Position numbers and translations under genes: made by a program
Notes under the pieces: model-generated
What the model saw: only the letters and a program-made list of their open reading frames with translations
The model's database searches: none
What the model was told of the DNA's origin: nothing
Part shown: positions 42,675 through 54,300 of the stretch, piece after piece
Numbering within the stretch: position 1 is the stretch's first letter
Layout: each line of letters opens with the position of its first letter
NCBI RefSeq assembly: GCF_000346465.2
Contig: NC_034009.1
Coordinates: 34,141,251-34,205,250 of the forward strand
DNA from: Prunus persica
Taxonomy: Eukaryota; Streptophyta; Magnoliopsida; Rosales; Rosaceae
Length of the DNA stretch: 64,000 nt
Direction: 5' to 3'

Positions 42675-43717
42675 GAAAAGAGACACAAAAATTGAGCGGC
42701 TGCGATGGTAGTGGCGGATAGATAATGGGTTCACAAGGCGAAAATGGGATTTGTTGGGTTTAACTTAAGGATGGTTTGGTTGAAAAAGGAAAAATCTAGA
42801 AAATAACATCACCTTCTTTCCTTTTCTTGGTTTTCCCATCCATTTCCACATTTCCACATTTTCCTTGGGCAGCAATCAAATGATTTTTTTTTTTTTTTTT
42901 TTTTTTAAACAGCAATCAGATAATGGGGATTCGATTCGAGCTTAGGTGTGAAGGGGCACAGATTCAGTCTCTTTTTAACCAACTAGTTTAATCCACTTAA
43001 ATTAGTTATTTAAGTATGATGCTACAAAAGAAAAATATTAACGGATAACCTGTTGGAAATATTTTGTGGCCAAAATCAAATCGAATTTCAAGCGGAGATT
43101 AATCCAACCATTCGATTGTTTGAACACCTGAAGGTATTTACCAGAAAAAAATTAACGGATGTTTTGTTTTGTTTTTTTCCCTTATTTGATCTTGTTTCAG
43201 TGTTTAGGTGTAGAGGGCAAAGTTGGAAATGTAACAAATATTATGCAGAGGAGGAGGAAATAGCCCAACAAAGAAAAGAAGGCCGGGCCTGATTAGGTCA
43301 TGTGTCTCTAAACTCATATTGGACCCGTAAAATTCAATGAAAGGACCAATAAAACCATGTCTAAAGTCAACACGCCAAGTATTACAAAAAACGCAGAAGA
43401 CTGGGCCCTACCAAGCTTCTGGCAATGCATACTCATAATCACCATTTCAAGGTTTCAACACAAATCCATGGCAAGGGAAAACTAACACAGGACATTCCTG
43501 TTAAAGAAGAAAATAAAGCTGAATATTCAAAACAATAACTGAAGGTGTCTCTTCTTCACTGAATAATAATAATAACAATGCAAATATCTGATCTGATCTA
43601 GCTAAGCTAGGCCTCTTCATTTAATTTATACAAAATCTCACTTACTCTTCATCCCCTACCAATTAAGTGCCAATCAAACCATTAATTTATCATCAAATCA
43701 TCCATTGATCTGTATCT
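42675..43717. other. intergenic, with T23 tract
   Basis: A run of 23 T occurs at 42884-42906. The DNA immediately upstream of the peroxiredoxin start is its presumed promoter. No gene is seen. Confidence 0.5.
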
Positions 43718-44767
43718 TCAGCTGTTGTCCCTCCCTCCCTCCCCTCCTCCTTCTTCTTCAGCTTCAACGTTCTCAAAAGACAGACTTGTTGTTGTGGGGG
43801 TGGTCAGAATATCACTCTGCTTCTTGGCACTGTTCTTGTTGTTATGCATCCAAACCCTCAGCACCTGCCTCTTCACGCCCACCTCTGCGCAAAACCTCTC
43901 CACCTCCTCCTCATCTTGCTTCTGAATCCTCCACCCCACCTTCTCTGCAAACTCCATCATCCTCTCCTTCTGCTCCTGCGTGAACTTTGTACGAAACCGC
44001 TTCTTCGACATCGCAAACGGCGGCATTGGCAATCCCCCCTCCGCATTGTTCGACTGGAACACGTTCAGATCCTCGCTGGAAGACTCCGTCCCTCCTCCAC
44101 CGCTCCCGAACGCCACATTCATCGGCTGGATAATCGGAGCCATTGAGAATTTCTGATGGTGGTGGTGGTGATGGTGGAGAGCCGACGAAGGAGACGGCAG
44201 AGGCGGGGGGAGTTGGAGAGGGCTCAGCATTATGCTTGAGCGTCTGGACCCGTGGCTGAACGCCGTCGTTTCCCCGTCCACCTCCTTTCGGTGGAAGTTG
44301 CGGTGGCAATCACATGCGGCGCATTTCAGAGCTTCCAGCGTTCCTTCCTCACCGCTTGGCATGAACTCGCCGCATCCATCAAACACATTGCCGCCTATGT
44401 TGGCCGCGTGGTTCTTGAGGCACTCTCTGTAGCGGATGATCTTTGAAGTCGACTTGGGCCCACCACTGGCGAGTACAGTTGACGGAACTGGCGTTCCGGC
44501 TAGGGCTCGATCTGGATCTGGGTCTCGGATGAGGGGTTGCAAAGGTGGGTGTGGGTGTTGAATGTGGTGGTCTAGGGTTTGATGGGGGCTGGTAGCGTAA
44601 GTGTTGTTGCCATTGTGAATCCCAACCCTTCTCTTTTGATGATCTGCTGCTGCTGCTGCTGCTGCGGGTGATGATTCTTTGGTACTTAAATGATGAGCAG
44701 AAGAAGCGTAGCTCAAAGAGCCTGACGTCCTCATTTCGTTATCTTGGGGTTGTGCTCTAAAATCCAT
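43718..44767 (-). CDS. ZHD: zinc-finger homeodomain transcription factor
   Basis: Intronless, 349 residues. The ZF-HD dimerisation zinc finger at about 112-161 (IRYRECLKNHAANIGGNVFD, CGEFMP, CAACDCHRNFHR) mediates homo/heterodimers. The homeodomain is at about 255-314 (KKRFRTKFTQEQKERMMEFA, GVKRQVLRVWMHNNK). A seven-histidine run is at 198-204 and an Ala run at 35-41. Lack of introns and this domain order are typical of plant ZHD genes involved in leaf and flower development and stress responses. The acidic/Gly C-terminal tail (VEAEEEGGGEGG) is variable. I cannot name the subfamily member. Confidence 0.95.
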   Translation of the reverse strand: MDFRAQPQDNEMRTSGSLSYASSAHHLSTKESSPAAAAAAADHQKRRVGIHNGNNTYATSPHQTLDHHIQHPHPPLQPLIRDPDPDRALAGTPVPSTVLASGGPKSTSKIIRYRECLKNHAANIGGNVFDGCGEFMPSGEEGTLEALKCAACDCHRNFHRKEVDGETTAFSHGSRRSSIMLSPLQLPPPLPSPSSALHHHHHHHQKFSMAPIIQPMNVAFGSGGGGTESSSEDLNVFQSNNAEGGLPMPPFAMSKKRFRTKFTQEQKERMMEFAEKVGWRIQKQDEEEVERFCAEVGVKRQVLRVWMHNNKNSAKKQSDILTTPTTTSLSFENVEAEEEGGGEGGRDNS

Positions 44768-45098
44768 AACTGATGCCTACAAAAATGTTATTTAATATGG
44801 AAAGCTGGCAAAAAGCATCTCATTGATCTCAACCCAGTCTTGTACTTTGTTGGGGTTCTGAGGCTTCTCTCTAGCTAAGCTCTCCTCTAATCAATTTCCC
44901 AAAAAAAAAATGGAAATAAAATGTTTAAATAATATAGATGACAAAAGAAGGTAGAGCTAAACTTTTAATATCGTATTCCTAGTATTGTCCCCAACCAGTT
45001 TCAGATATCTGATTCGAGCATATACATATATTAGGGTGCTAATCCCACCAAAACCCCATGTCGTAATCTTCAACAGTTGCTGTTAAAAACCCATGCTA

Positions 45099-45103
<5 letters not shown>

Positions 45104-45140
<37 letters not shown>

Positions 45141-45320
45141 GCATACGAGTCCCAAAACACAAAACAAAGGAGAGATTAAAACTAAAATGAAACCAATTAA
45201 CTCACAGTTGTAAGAAAGAGACAGAGAGAGAGAGACTTAAGTAGCTGAAAGAGCACCTTAAACATCACTGCCTGAACGTCTCTAATGGCCTCCAGACAGG
45301 TAAAATCAAAAGCATAATAA

Positions 45321-45356
<36 letters not shown>

Positions 45357-45492
45357 GTTGGGTTGGGTCCTTTGGGATATTGGTGCTTTCTGTGCTTCTG
45401 TGCTTCTGTGCTTCCAACAAGAGACAGGTTGGTTGCTTGTGGTGAGGCCAGCGGGAAGGATAAGAGTCCAACCAACCAAGTAAGTAAGTAGT

Positions 45493-45535
<43 letters not shown>

Positions 45536-45613
45536 AGGTTAAGGAGGAGGGGGGGGTTCGTAGTACACTACACTGCACACACACACTATAACTCTCTCTC
45601 TCTCTCTCTCTCT
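45104..45613. repeat. cluster of four GAGA/TCTC tracts upstream of the ZHD gene
   Basis: Three (GA)n tracts and one (CT)n tract, each 22-35 bp, sit within 0.5 kb about 340-850 bp upstream of the ZHD start. GA repeats are bound by plant BBR/BPC proteins (family knowledge); use here is inferred. Confidence 0.8.
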
Positions 45614-47316
45614 GCTTTTCTATGCAATTGCAAGTTTGCAGATTACAAAACAACCGACAACGTCATGTTCAGACCTCTCCCACGCCCTGCCAAGTGGGTC
45701 CCATCCCCCTCACCCTTCATTATTGCCCTTTCCATTTCTTATCTCAACACCCTTCTCCCCATAAACCACCCAACACATACACACATACCCCATTTTCAGT
45801 ACTGCTACTCCTCTGATGCGACGTAGCTAGCTAGCTATAGCGCTTTTGCTTCCTTAATCCTACGCATATACCAACAAACTAAACTTACGTACCCCTAATC
45901 TCTCACGCAATTTAATTAATTAATTAATTATGGGTAATTTAAGTTTACTCTTCTTAATTCGAATCCATGCAAAAATGACTAAACAAAGATGGGTAAAAGT
46001 GAAAAGTTGATGGTCCACAGTAGTGGCCTTGTCGTGTTGCTTCTTTCTTTTTTTTACTTTTTATTTCTTCTGTCTGTGTGTCTCATCTCCTCTAATTCAT
46101 TGATTTAATTTCATATATATGATGCTGCTGTGCTGATGCTGCTGCTGCATCAGAGGGAAAAGAAACGAAAGGAAAGGAAAGGGCTAACGTGCGGTTTCTG
46201 CACACCCTCTGAGACAAATCACGCTTGCTTGCTTGCTTTGCTTGCTTGCCCCAACCAAATCAAAGAGTCTTTGCTTGCTTGGTACCTTTCTGTGTCATGC
46301 AATCGATGGCCTTTCTTTCTCTCTCTTGCCTTGACTCTAAACACTCTTCTTCTTCATCACTTTGTTTCTACAGTCAGTCTACAGCTTCTTTCCACCAATT
46401 ATATTCCACCTTCAACCAATTTCTGCTTATTTCATTTCATTTTTACCCAAACATACATAAATAAAGGAGGGTAATTAATAATAAAAACGGTAACTTTCTC
46501 TTCAATAAAATTGTATGCACCTCCTCCGGAATAAATGAATAACTTCGTATACCCAATAACATTCTAGTACATTGCATTTTAAATTTTCCAAACTATATTA
46601 ATTCAATCCCCCCAAAAATAATGTGCTATATGTGTGTGTCACATTTATTTCCGAAATTCAACATTCTTGAAACATTTGCGTGACTATCTTAATTCTAAGT
46701 TTTTTTTTTTTTTGGTCTCTCTTTTATCAGTGGGTTAGCTCCAGGTGTCCAGAACCAGAAGTCAATGTTCTTTTTTTTTAAAAGAGAAGAGAAGCTTATC
46801 CAATTATGCTAGGCATGTCAGAATTGTGATTATTTAAATACACACAAAAAAAAACAAAAAACAAAAAAAAAGGACATGAAAAAAAAACCCTAATAATAGC
46901 GTACATGAGAGTCCGTGAATATATAACTCCATCAATTTATTTGGTGGTTCCGGTTGGGTTAGAAATGAGAATTGTGAGAATATATGTAGGTTACATTACA
47001 GGTCAGGTACGTCTTCGAGTTCAAATGGGAGTTGCGCAATACGAGCGTACAAACGACAACGTTTTGAGGCCTCGTAGTTTTGACAGTGAATGGGTAGGGT
47101 AGGGGTCCTACAACTGTGGCCCGCGATATTTGAAAATGGTGGAGCCCAACTCAACTCAACTCAACTCATCTAGGTAAACAAAAGCTGCAATGCATCATCT
47201 AGGTTTTTCAACGGTTATCTGGGGTCAACGGCCCACTCCTTTAACCTGGGAGATGCGACATCAACTAAGCCCAATGAACTCTCGTTCATTTTTGCACCAA
47301 ACAACAATTGTTGTAA

Positions 47317-47370
47317 ATATATATATATATATATATATACACTACTTTGAACTTATTCATATACAACTGT

Positions 47371-47406
<36 letters not shown>
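47317..47406. repeat. two (AT)n tracts
   Basis: Dinucleotide runs at 47317-47339 and 47373-47406 are separated by a copy of ACTACTT(T/C)GAACTTATTCA, which also follows the second run, so the unit AT-tract plus ACTACTTTGAACTTATTC is duplicated. Confidence 0.85.
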
Positions 47407-47407
<1 letters not shown>

Positions 47408-47549
47408 TACTTCGAACTTATTCAAACTCATCATCAACCTCTTACTTGGTTCATCAAACTTTGAATCTCTTCAAACGTTTAGTTTAAATCAAGAGCTAGC
47501 AGCTGGTTCATCAAACTTTGACATTCGGATGTAAATGGCTTTCACTTTC

Positions 47550-49643
47550 TCACAAAAAAGAGAGCAACGAGGGACGAAGTGGACCGTTTGATGAGAATGA
47601 GAGAAAGATGTCCTCTCTCTCCTCACCTACCACCGCTTTTGTCTTCCCTCCTCTTCCTCCCCCGTAATCACCTTTCCCCTCATTTTCACCAATTATTGTC
47701 CCAAAACTTGAAAAAGAGTCACCATAATCACCAAACCGCATCTCCATCAAAACGCTCATTTTGCCTCCAATGAGCTTGTCTTTAGCTGCCCATCTTTGTA
47801 TTTTACCTGAAGTAGTTTTAGGCACACTCCCACTTCTAACCAGAACCACTATCCCAACTTCAACTCTCTCCTCCTCAGCCACACCTTTTCTCACTCCTTC
47901 ACATATCTTCCTCAAAACCCCAATCTCTTTCTCACTCCTCTGCATCTCCACAACCACCACTACTCTGTTTGAAATCTCAAACGCAGCCGAACACCCCGCT
48001 CTCAGAAACCCTGGACTGCTATTATAAGCAGCTGTTTCTATATAATGTGGATGGATTTCTTCATGGTTTTTTATCACGTCCGCACATCGACCCATCACAA
48101 AAAGATACCTTTCGTCTCCTTTCACAACACCCCTATCACCTGTTCGTAAAAAGCACCGACTGACCTTGTTCTTAAGCCTTCCGTAATACACCTCACGAGT
48201 CATTGTAGGGTGGCCTAAGTAACCAGAGGCATTGCTGGGAGACGAAACCCAAATCTCTCCTTCAATCCCATCCTCAACTGCTTCATGCGTCTCTTCGTTC
48301 ACGACAATGATATCCATGTCCACCAGTTCGTCGTCGTTTTGCCCGAGCCTTGCACTTGGCAAGAGCTTGTTGTATGATGGCATGTTGGGAACGTCATTGC
48401 CGCATGGTCTCCAAACTGTTGAAACAAACGTGCAGTTCTCTGCCAAGCCATAAGAAGGAGAAATGGACGATGGGTTCAACCCAAAAGTCCTAAACACATT
48501 TACAAATTGCTCAACCGCGTCCCTGTAAATCGGCTCGTTTATAATAATGAGATTCTGTAAACTCCATAGATGTATAGGCGAGGTGCCTTTGTCAATCCCA
48601 CCTCGCTTGACAACTAGCGGCAGCGCGAACGATGGAACAGGAGTGCAAGTAGCTCTGAACTGTGTTATTAGCTCGAGCCACAGCCTTGGCCTATTAACAA
48701 ACGCAGCTGGTGATGTCAAGATGCTTGTTGCACCAGACACAATTGTTAACAGCAGAAACATGAGGCCACAATCATGGTACTGAGGCAACCACGAAACAAT
48801 CACGCTATTCGGGTGAAGATCGTAGGCCTTCCTGGCTGTCCTAACATTGTGAGCAGCTGAACCTGCTGTGACAAGCACTGGCTTTGGGATTCCAGTTGCT
48901 CCTGAAGTGTACTGAACCAGATACACATCCTCTGCTCTGCAGCCTTTGTATGGTGAAAATTTAGGACCCAATTGGGAATGTTGTAACTTTCTATCTTTAG
49001 CTTTGATGTCAACAGTGGAAATCCAGTGGAGACTTTGCAACATATGAACAAGCTTTTTGTTGGAGGATGAGGAGGATATGTAGTGGTTAATGCTTGTGAT
49101 GTAAGTGGGGTGAGCTATGGCAGCTTTAGGCTTCGTTTGGGAGAGGGCCCTTATAAGGTGGTGGAAGTTTTGATTAGTGAAAGAAGGGTCAGGTGGGGAA
49201 ATGGGCACGCTCAAAAGGCCAGCCCTTTGGCACCCAAAAATGGTCTCGACTAGTTCGAGCCCCGGTGAGCAGAGGATGACGACAGTGTCACCTCTTTGAA
49301 GTGGGACGAGCAATTGAGAAGCAATGCACTGCACCGAGTCATTGAGCTGAGCATACGTGAGGGTTGACTTAGCATCAATGGCGGCGCCGTCTTCGACCCA
49401 AACGAAGGCTGGCTTGGACCGGAAGGCAGGGAGATTAGCCCAAACTTGTAGGTAGAGGTCCACCACAGGCTGGTCGGGATAGGAAGGATCATAGTTCTCG
49501 TAGTTCATCATGGTAGTAGTGTGTTTCCGGTTCTGGGTTTGTGTTTGTTTTACCAAGTTTCTGCATTTTGAGACCATTTTATAGTTGACAAAGTTGGTAT
49601 AATGATTTAGAGATAAGGCACTTTGAAGCTGGCCGTGGTGCAT
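47550..49643 (-). CDS. fatty-acyl-AMP ligase-like adenylating enzyme
   Basis: Intronless, up to 697 residues from ATG 49643. The start MMNYENYD at 49511 (residues 45-46) is equally plausible and fits the homologous region better. An ANL-superfamily fold is seen: P-loop QYTSGATGIPKPVLVT (about 244-258), the FAAL-type block SWLPQYHDCGLMFLLLTIVSG, AEN following SYGL, RTGDRGV, and the C-terminal catalytic Lys in VPKTTSGKIQRW. FAALs activate fatty acids as acyl-adenylates and transfer them to carrier proteins. In the P-loop the usual PKGV is PKPV. There is no carrier or reductase domain after the adenylation module; the tail is Gly-rich and ends in SLLSFL. It could be a stand-alone enzyme or a truncated copy of a larger plant multidomain protein. 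Confidence 0.82.
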   Translation of the reverse strand: MHHGQLQSALSLNHYTNFVNYKMVSKCRNLVKQTQTQNRKHTTTMMNYENYDPSYPDQPVVDLYLQVWANLPAFRSKPAFVWVEDGAAIDAKSTLTYAQLNDSVQCIASQLLVPLQRGDTVVILCSPGLELVETIFGCQRAGLLSVPISPPDPSFTNQNFHHLIRALSQTKPKAAIAHPTYITSINHYISSSSSNKKLVHMLQSLHWISTVDIKAKDRKLQHSQLGPKFSPYKGCRAEDVYLVQYTSGATGIPKPVLVTAGSAAHNVRTARKAYDLHPNSVIVSWLPQYHDCGLMFLLLTIVSGATSILTSPAAFVNRPRLWLELITQFRATCTPVPSFALPLVVKRGGIDKGTSPIHLWSLQNLIIINEPIYRDAVEQFVNVFRTFGLNPSSISPSYGLAENCTFVSTVWRPCGNDVPNMPSYNKLLPSARLGQNDDELVDMDIIVVNEETHEAVEDGIEGEIWVSSPSNASGYLGHPTMTREVYYGRLKNKVSRCFLRTGDRGVVKGDERYLFVMGRCADVIKNHEEIHPHYIETAAYNSSPGFLRAGCSAAFEISNRVVVVVEMQRSEKEIGVLRKICEGVRKGVAEEERVEVGIVVLVRSGSVPKTTSGKIQRWAAKDKLIGGKMSVLMEMRFGDYGDSFSSFGTIIGENEGKGDYGGGRGGKTKAVVGEEREDIFLSFSSNGPLRPSLLSFL

Positions 49644-51387
49644 AAAACGACGAAATTAAATCGAGAATAAGAGATATTCGTTAGGATATCCCACATTTTG
49701 GAGCTACAACTGTAATAAGAAAAGCGTCGCAGATCCCATAGTTGATGTGGAAGTTAATGTTTTGTATCTCATGGTGCTGTCTGTGAACTGTGGTTTCTGA
49801 ATTAATTAACTTTACTTCAAGCATATAATCTGCCGCCCTAAATGAATATCCCATCGGAGGAGGAATATACGTTTGGATTAACGTTTTGATGCCTGGCTTG
49901 ATCCATGATATAATAAATTCCTAAAAGAATTAGAATGGACGACATAAAGAATTAGAAAGAAGAAAAAGAAAAAAAAAAAGCCATGCATGCATGAGAGTGA
50001 CAGATATTTTGTTTCCCTATTATATACGTTGCGGCTACAAGACACTGCTGGTTGGTTGCCGATGATTGCAAAGATTCTGGCTTTATCCATTGAAGAAGAG
50101 GAAATCATTTATTGTTGACAAATAAAATTGGAAAAGCTAGATTTGTCATTTGTTGTGAATCTGATGATTATAGCAGGCTGATACTTGGAACTATTATTGA
50201 ATGAAATTTGGCAAATATGCCTCAATATGATACATGTGTATTTTTATTTTTATTTTTAGTAACAATACATACGTATTTTTCCGTTACAATAATACTCTCG
50301 AGTCTCGACCGACGGCCTCTTCTTGCTCCAATGTATCTCAGCTTCTAAAATCCAACGTAAATGCAGAAAGTACTTCCACGTTATCTGCAGATCAAAAACC
50401 CCTCGAGGATCTTCACATTCGAAAAAAGAAAAAGAACAAGTAGAGAGAGAAGGTAATGGACATTTTTTTAAAAAAAAAAATTTCAAAAAAAAAAAAATGG
50501 GATTATGGGAGATGTTGAGTAGAAATTATAAAAAAAAAAATCGCAGTGCAAGCCCAGCAACCCTTACAACAAGAACCTTTTTCTGAAAGGGGTGGCCCAA
50601 ATAAACTTCATAAATCATGTCCGTGATTTAACAAAATGATGAGCTTGGACTTCATCACCATTTAAACTTGGCTGATTTAGTGACTATGTCCCTGCTGCTG
50701 AGTGCTGACAGTTGGGCACAGTGGCAGTTTAAGGAACAAAACCAAAGATATCATAAAAAATCGAATACATAAAAATAAAAAAATCGCTCAAAAAGTCCAT
50801 TGAGATCATCCTCCAATTTTGAAACTGGCAAGGTGAGAAGCCTGAAACCCAAACAGACTCCTCACTGAAGATTATATGAAACAAAGAAGCAGCCTGCAAA
50901 AATCCCTTTAAGCTTATGATTTGACATTTAATTGTACATAATGCATAAAGAACAAAAACGCAGGAAGGCTGTCGGTTACTAGGGCAATCTAAATCAGCTA
51001 AATATGGTTTCAAATATTAGAACCACACTCACCAAGAGTGCTAACCACATCCGAAGGTGAAGGGCTTCCCTCTAAGCTACGGTTACTCAATCTACAGGTA
51101 AAGGCATTGAAGCATTGCATTCTCTCAAGTCCTATAAGAAATCTCGTCGCCAGCTTATTGATGTTTTCTAAATTAAAGACAATAAAACTAGAGCATTGCA
51201 TAGACAGTGTTTATTTAATCCCAAAGCATAATAATTACTGAATAGGGTTCAATACAGTCTCATCCTTGAAAACTTGCATGCCAGAGCTTTTAGCAGCAAG
51301 ATTTCCACACATGAACCATTCTTGAACTTGCTCAAGCTCAGTTGAATAAACATGACTGAAGGACTAACTTCTCAATTCCATTCCCGA
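49644..51387. other. intergenic: FAAL promoter side and glycosylase 3' side
   Basis: Contains A-rich runs (about 50466-50540). A short minus-strand open stretch at 51010-51130, following a CTGTAG acceptor, is open but not assignable. The upper part probably includes the glycosylase 3' UTR. Confidence 0.4.
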
Positions 51388-54300
51388 TCAAGGTCCCCAG
51401 GTACAGGCCCTGTATCACATGACATGGAAAAGGATAGTTCACCATGAATGCAGGCACCATTCCTTCCATAAAAAGCCAAAACCATTAAACTCTTACATAT
51501 AACATTTATTTTATCAAAAAGTTAAATACTATTAATTTATGATATACGAGCTCCCAAGATTTGCTGAAATAAGACAACAAATTAATTATTTAGTTCTCAC
51601 CCGGATCTACTACTAAACTAATCCAAAGCTCATACTCAAAATAACATATTCCATAACTCCAACAATGACAGAAATTGATGGTCAGTACAATCAAATATCC
51701 AGTAAGCAACAAAAAAGCTCATCCCTTCATACCCAGTGAAAAACTGCAAATATATAGTGTATTATGTAATATTGATTCAAGAAAAATCTACCACTACTAC
51801 CCGCTGACCAGATAAAGGGATCAACAAAAACATTTTTGCTTAGACTTAAATTTGAATAAAACAAGACCCCAACAATCAATGGTAAACTTTTTTCTTTTTC
51901 TTTTTTTTGAATAGAAACATTTTTTATTCAAAATTTGAAAGGATAAAAAAGGAGGACATTTAGAACACAGACAAAAAGAAAGAAGCACTAGCCAGTGAAA
52001 CAAACACGAGGCCACTCAACACAGAAAACAAAACAGCCAATCAAAAGACAACCCCTTAAGATACTACAGCCAGCAGATTGCGCATAATTGTAGGATAGGA
52101 TATATCCTTAAAAGCAAAGGAAGTTGATGCCCCAAGGGCAGCCCAAAACTTCACTCTATCCCATAACTCTACCACCCCCACTCCCTTATAATCCTCAAAG
52201 ATTCTCCTGTTACGTTCCAGCCAAAGTTTCCAGATCACTGCCTGCATCAGACTGCCCCAAAGGATTTTAGCTTTCTTTCCCCTTCCCAAAGCATCAAATT
52301 TGATGGAAAAAAGTTCGAAACAGCCTTTCGGTATTACCCACACAGTGTTAACTTCCTTCAGTAACGTCTCCCACAACTTTAGAGAGAAAGGGCAATGAAG
52401 GAGGAGGTGGTCCACACTCTCCCCCAATGGTAAACATAATGTTTCCTATTGTGCCTGGAGGCTGGTATCATCCAGCTTCCTCACCATTACCTAAACCTAT
52501 GCTAGAGCAACTTTTGTGTTCACCTTCTGGCCTTTAATGGTAAGGAGATTTTACCAACACAAAAAACTCTTTGGGGTCTCAAAAATTTCTTCAGAAACAA
52601 ACCAATAGTAAAAAAGAAAACTGGAGAGCTGCACAACTATACCGTATCTTTATCTTAGTCAGAAGCATAAAAACATCAAAAGCAGAGAAAAATTACAAAG
52701 ATCTGCTGGCAGTAGTGATGGCTTTACCTGGTAGCACTTAAGTGAGTCAGCTGTGGAAGTGTCATGGAACACCACCTAGCCTACTACTCCTATACACTTA
52801 CTGCTTTGGATGACTAAAGTTCTGATTGGAAATTACAAACATATTTCATAATTACACAGCTTGGGAAGAATACTGAGCAACTAAGCAGACATGGACATAT
52901 TGGGAAACAACCTATGTATGCTCTTTGGGTGTTCTAAGATGAAGAAGAAGAGACAACATATTAAGAGACTAATGGTGGAGGAAAAGGTTCGTGGCCTCGA
53001 TAGGAAAAGGTCTAAGAGTGTTTAGTTTCTTCGTATATTTATCATGATGTAACAGGGCATGTTTATCTTCTATTTCAATGGAAGAAATTTTCCTTTAACT
53101 CTGTGATTCAGCACAAAGTTAGAAAGAATAACATGCAAGTATAAAAACACGTTAAGGAAAAAACATGCACAGAGCATCCTTCCACACAGGACGACACACG
53201 TCAGAGAAAGGAAGCACAAATGTCAACAAAGGGGATATCGATTTCAGTAAGAACAGCATCTCAAGCAAACAAACCCAGCTTTCAATAAGAAGAATAACAG
53301 TCAGAGGGCATTTGAAATGCCATTCTAAACACTAAACAAGAGTGTATATACAAACGACCAAAAAAAGAAAGGAACTAAGCAAACTACAAGGGTTTAAACA
53401 TTCAGGCACAGATAGACTGCTTCTAATCTAGCAAAACCAAAATTCACATAAACAAAAGAAATATTCACAAAGCTATCATCTTGTAGTGGCATTTGCAATT
53501 AAACTACAAACGGATACTCAATGGAATTGCCCATAAACCAATAATTGAATTTAAGTGAAAAGGATTGAAATTTATACCCAATATTAATAAGACTGCTGAG
53601 TGAATCCATAAGCTGCTGTTGCTGAGGGTGCTGCGGATGCTGTTGTTGCTGCTCCTCCTGCTGCTGCTGTGGCGGTAGAGTCGCACCAGCCGCCACGGCC
53701 GCCGCACTCGAAGGTGCTCCCTTGGATTCACTAAATCTCCACATATAACAAGCCGCGACGGACCGGTACGGCCGCCACTTCTCACACAAATGCTCCATCT
53801 GAGACGGCCGAGGCAACTCGTCAAGATTGTAGAGAAGCTGAACGCCTTTGCGCATGCTGAGGTCGTTGATCGGAAGTACGTCGGGCCTGTGAAGCGAGAA
53901 AATCATGAACATGTGCACAGACCAAGAGCCGATCCCATTGACCATCGTCAGCATTGTGAACAGCGACTTGTCGTCCATATTTACAATCGCCGCGTCCGAC
54001 AGAATCCCGTTCTGGTACTTTCTGGCCAAGTCGTGGAGGTAGCTGGCTTTTCGGCCCGAAACCCCGATTTGGCGGAGCTGCTGAGGCGTTTGGGCGAGGA
54101 CCGTCTCGGGGACGACACAGGCCTCGCCGCCGCACAGGCTGACGAAGCGCGTGTAGATCGAATTGCCGGCCTTGTATGCGAGTTGCTGGTAGAGAATGCT
54201 ACGGGTTAGGGCAAGGAAGGGGGTCTGGAAGGTGTCAAAGGTCGGCCGCTGGTGGAGGTCGATCAACGGAGCCAGGAGCGGATCGGCGTTTCGGAGATGG

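Larger units (their letters stand above)
44768..47549. other. intergenic and ZHD upstream region with GAGA tracts
   Basis: 2.8 kb with no gene. GA/CT tracts lie at 45104-45134, 45323-45353, 45497-45531 and 45592-45613. AT tracts lie at 47317-47339 and 47373-47406. A short direct repeat GGTTCATCAAACTTTGA occurs at about 47450 and 47506. Confidence 0.55.

Noticed and set aside
42675..42734. Longer N-terminus for the peroxiredoxin
   Set aside because: It begins at GTG (minus strand), not ATG; the ATG at 42674 fits a transit peptide.
51010..51201. Minus-strand open stretch after a CTGTAG acceptor, possible extra exon
   Set aside because: It cannot be joined in frame to the glycosylase model and has no recognisable domain; probably 3' UTR or chance.
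53499..53577. Read-through C-terminus of the glycosylase
   Set aside because: A GT donor at 53577 joined to the 22-nt exon at 51409-51388 restores the expected family ending; the read-through residues are not family-like.
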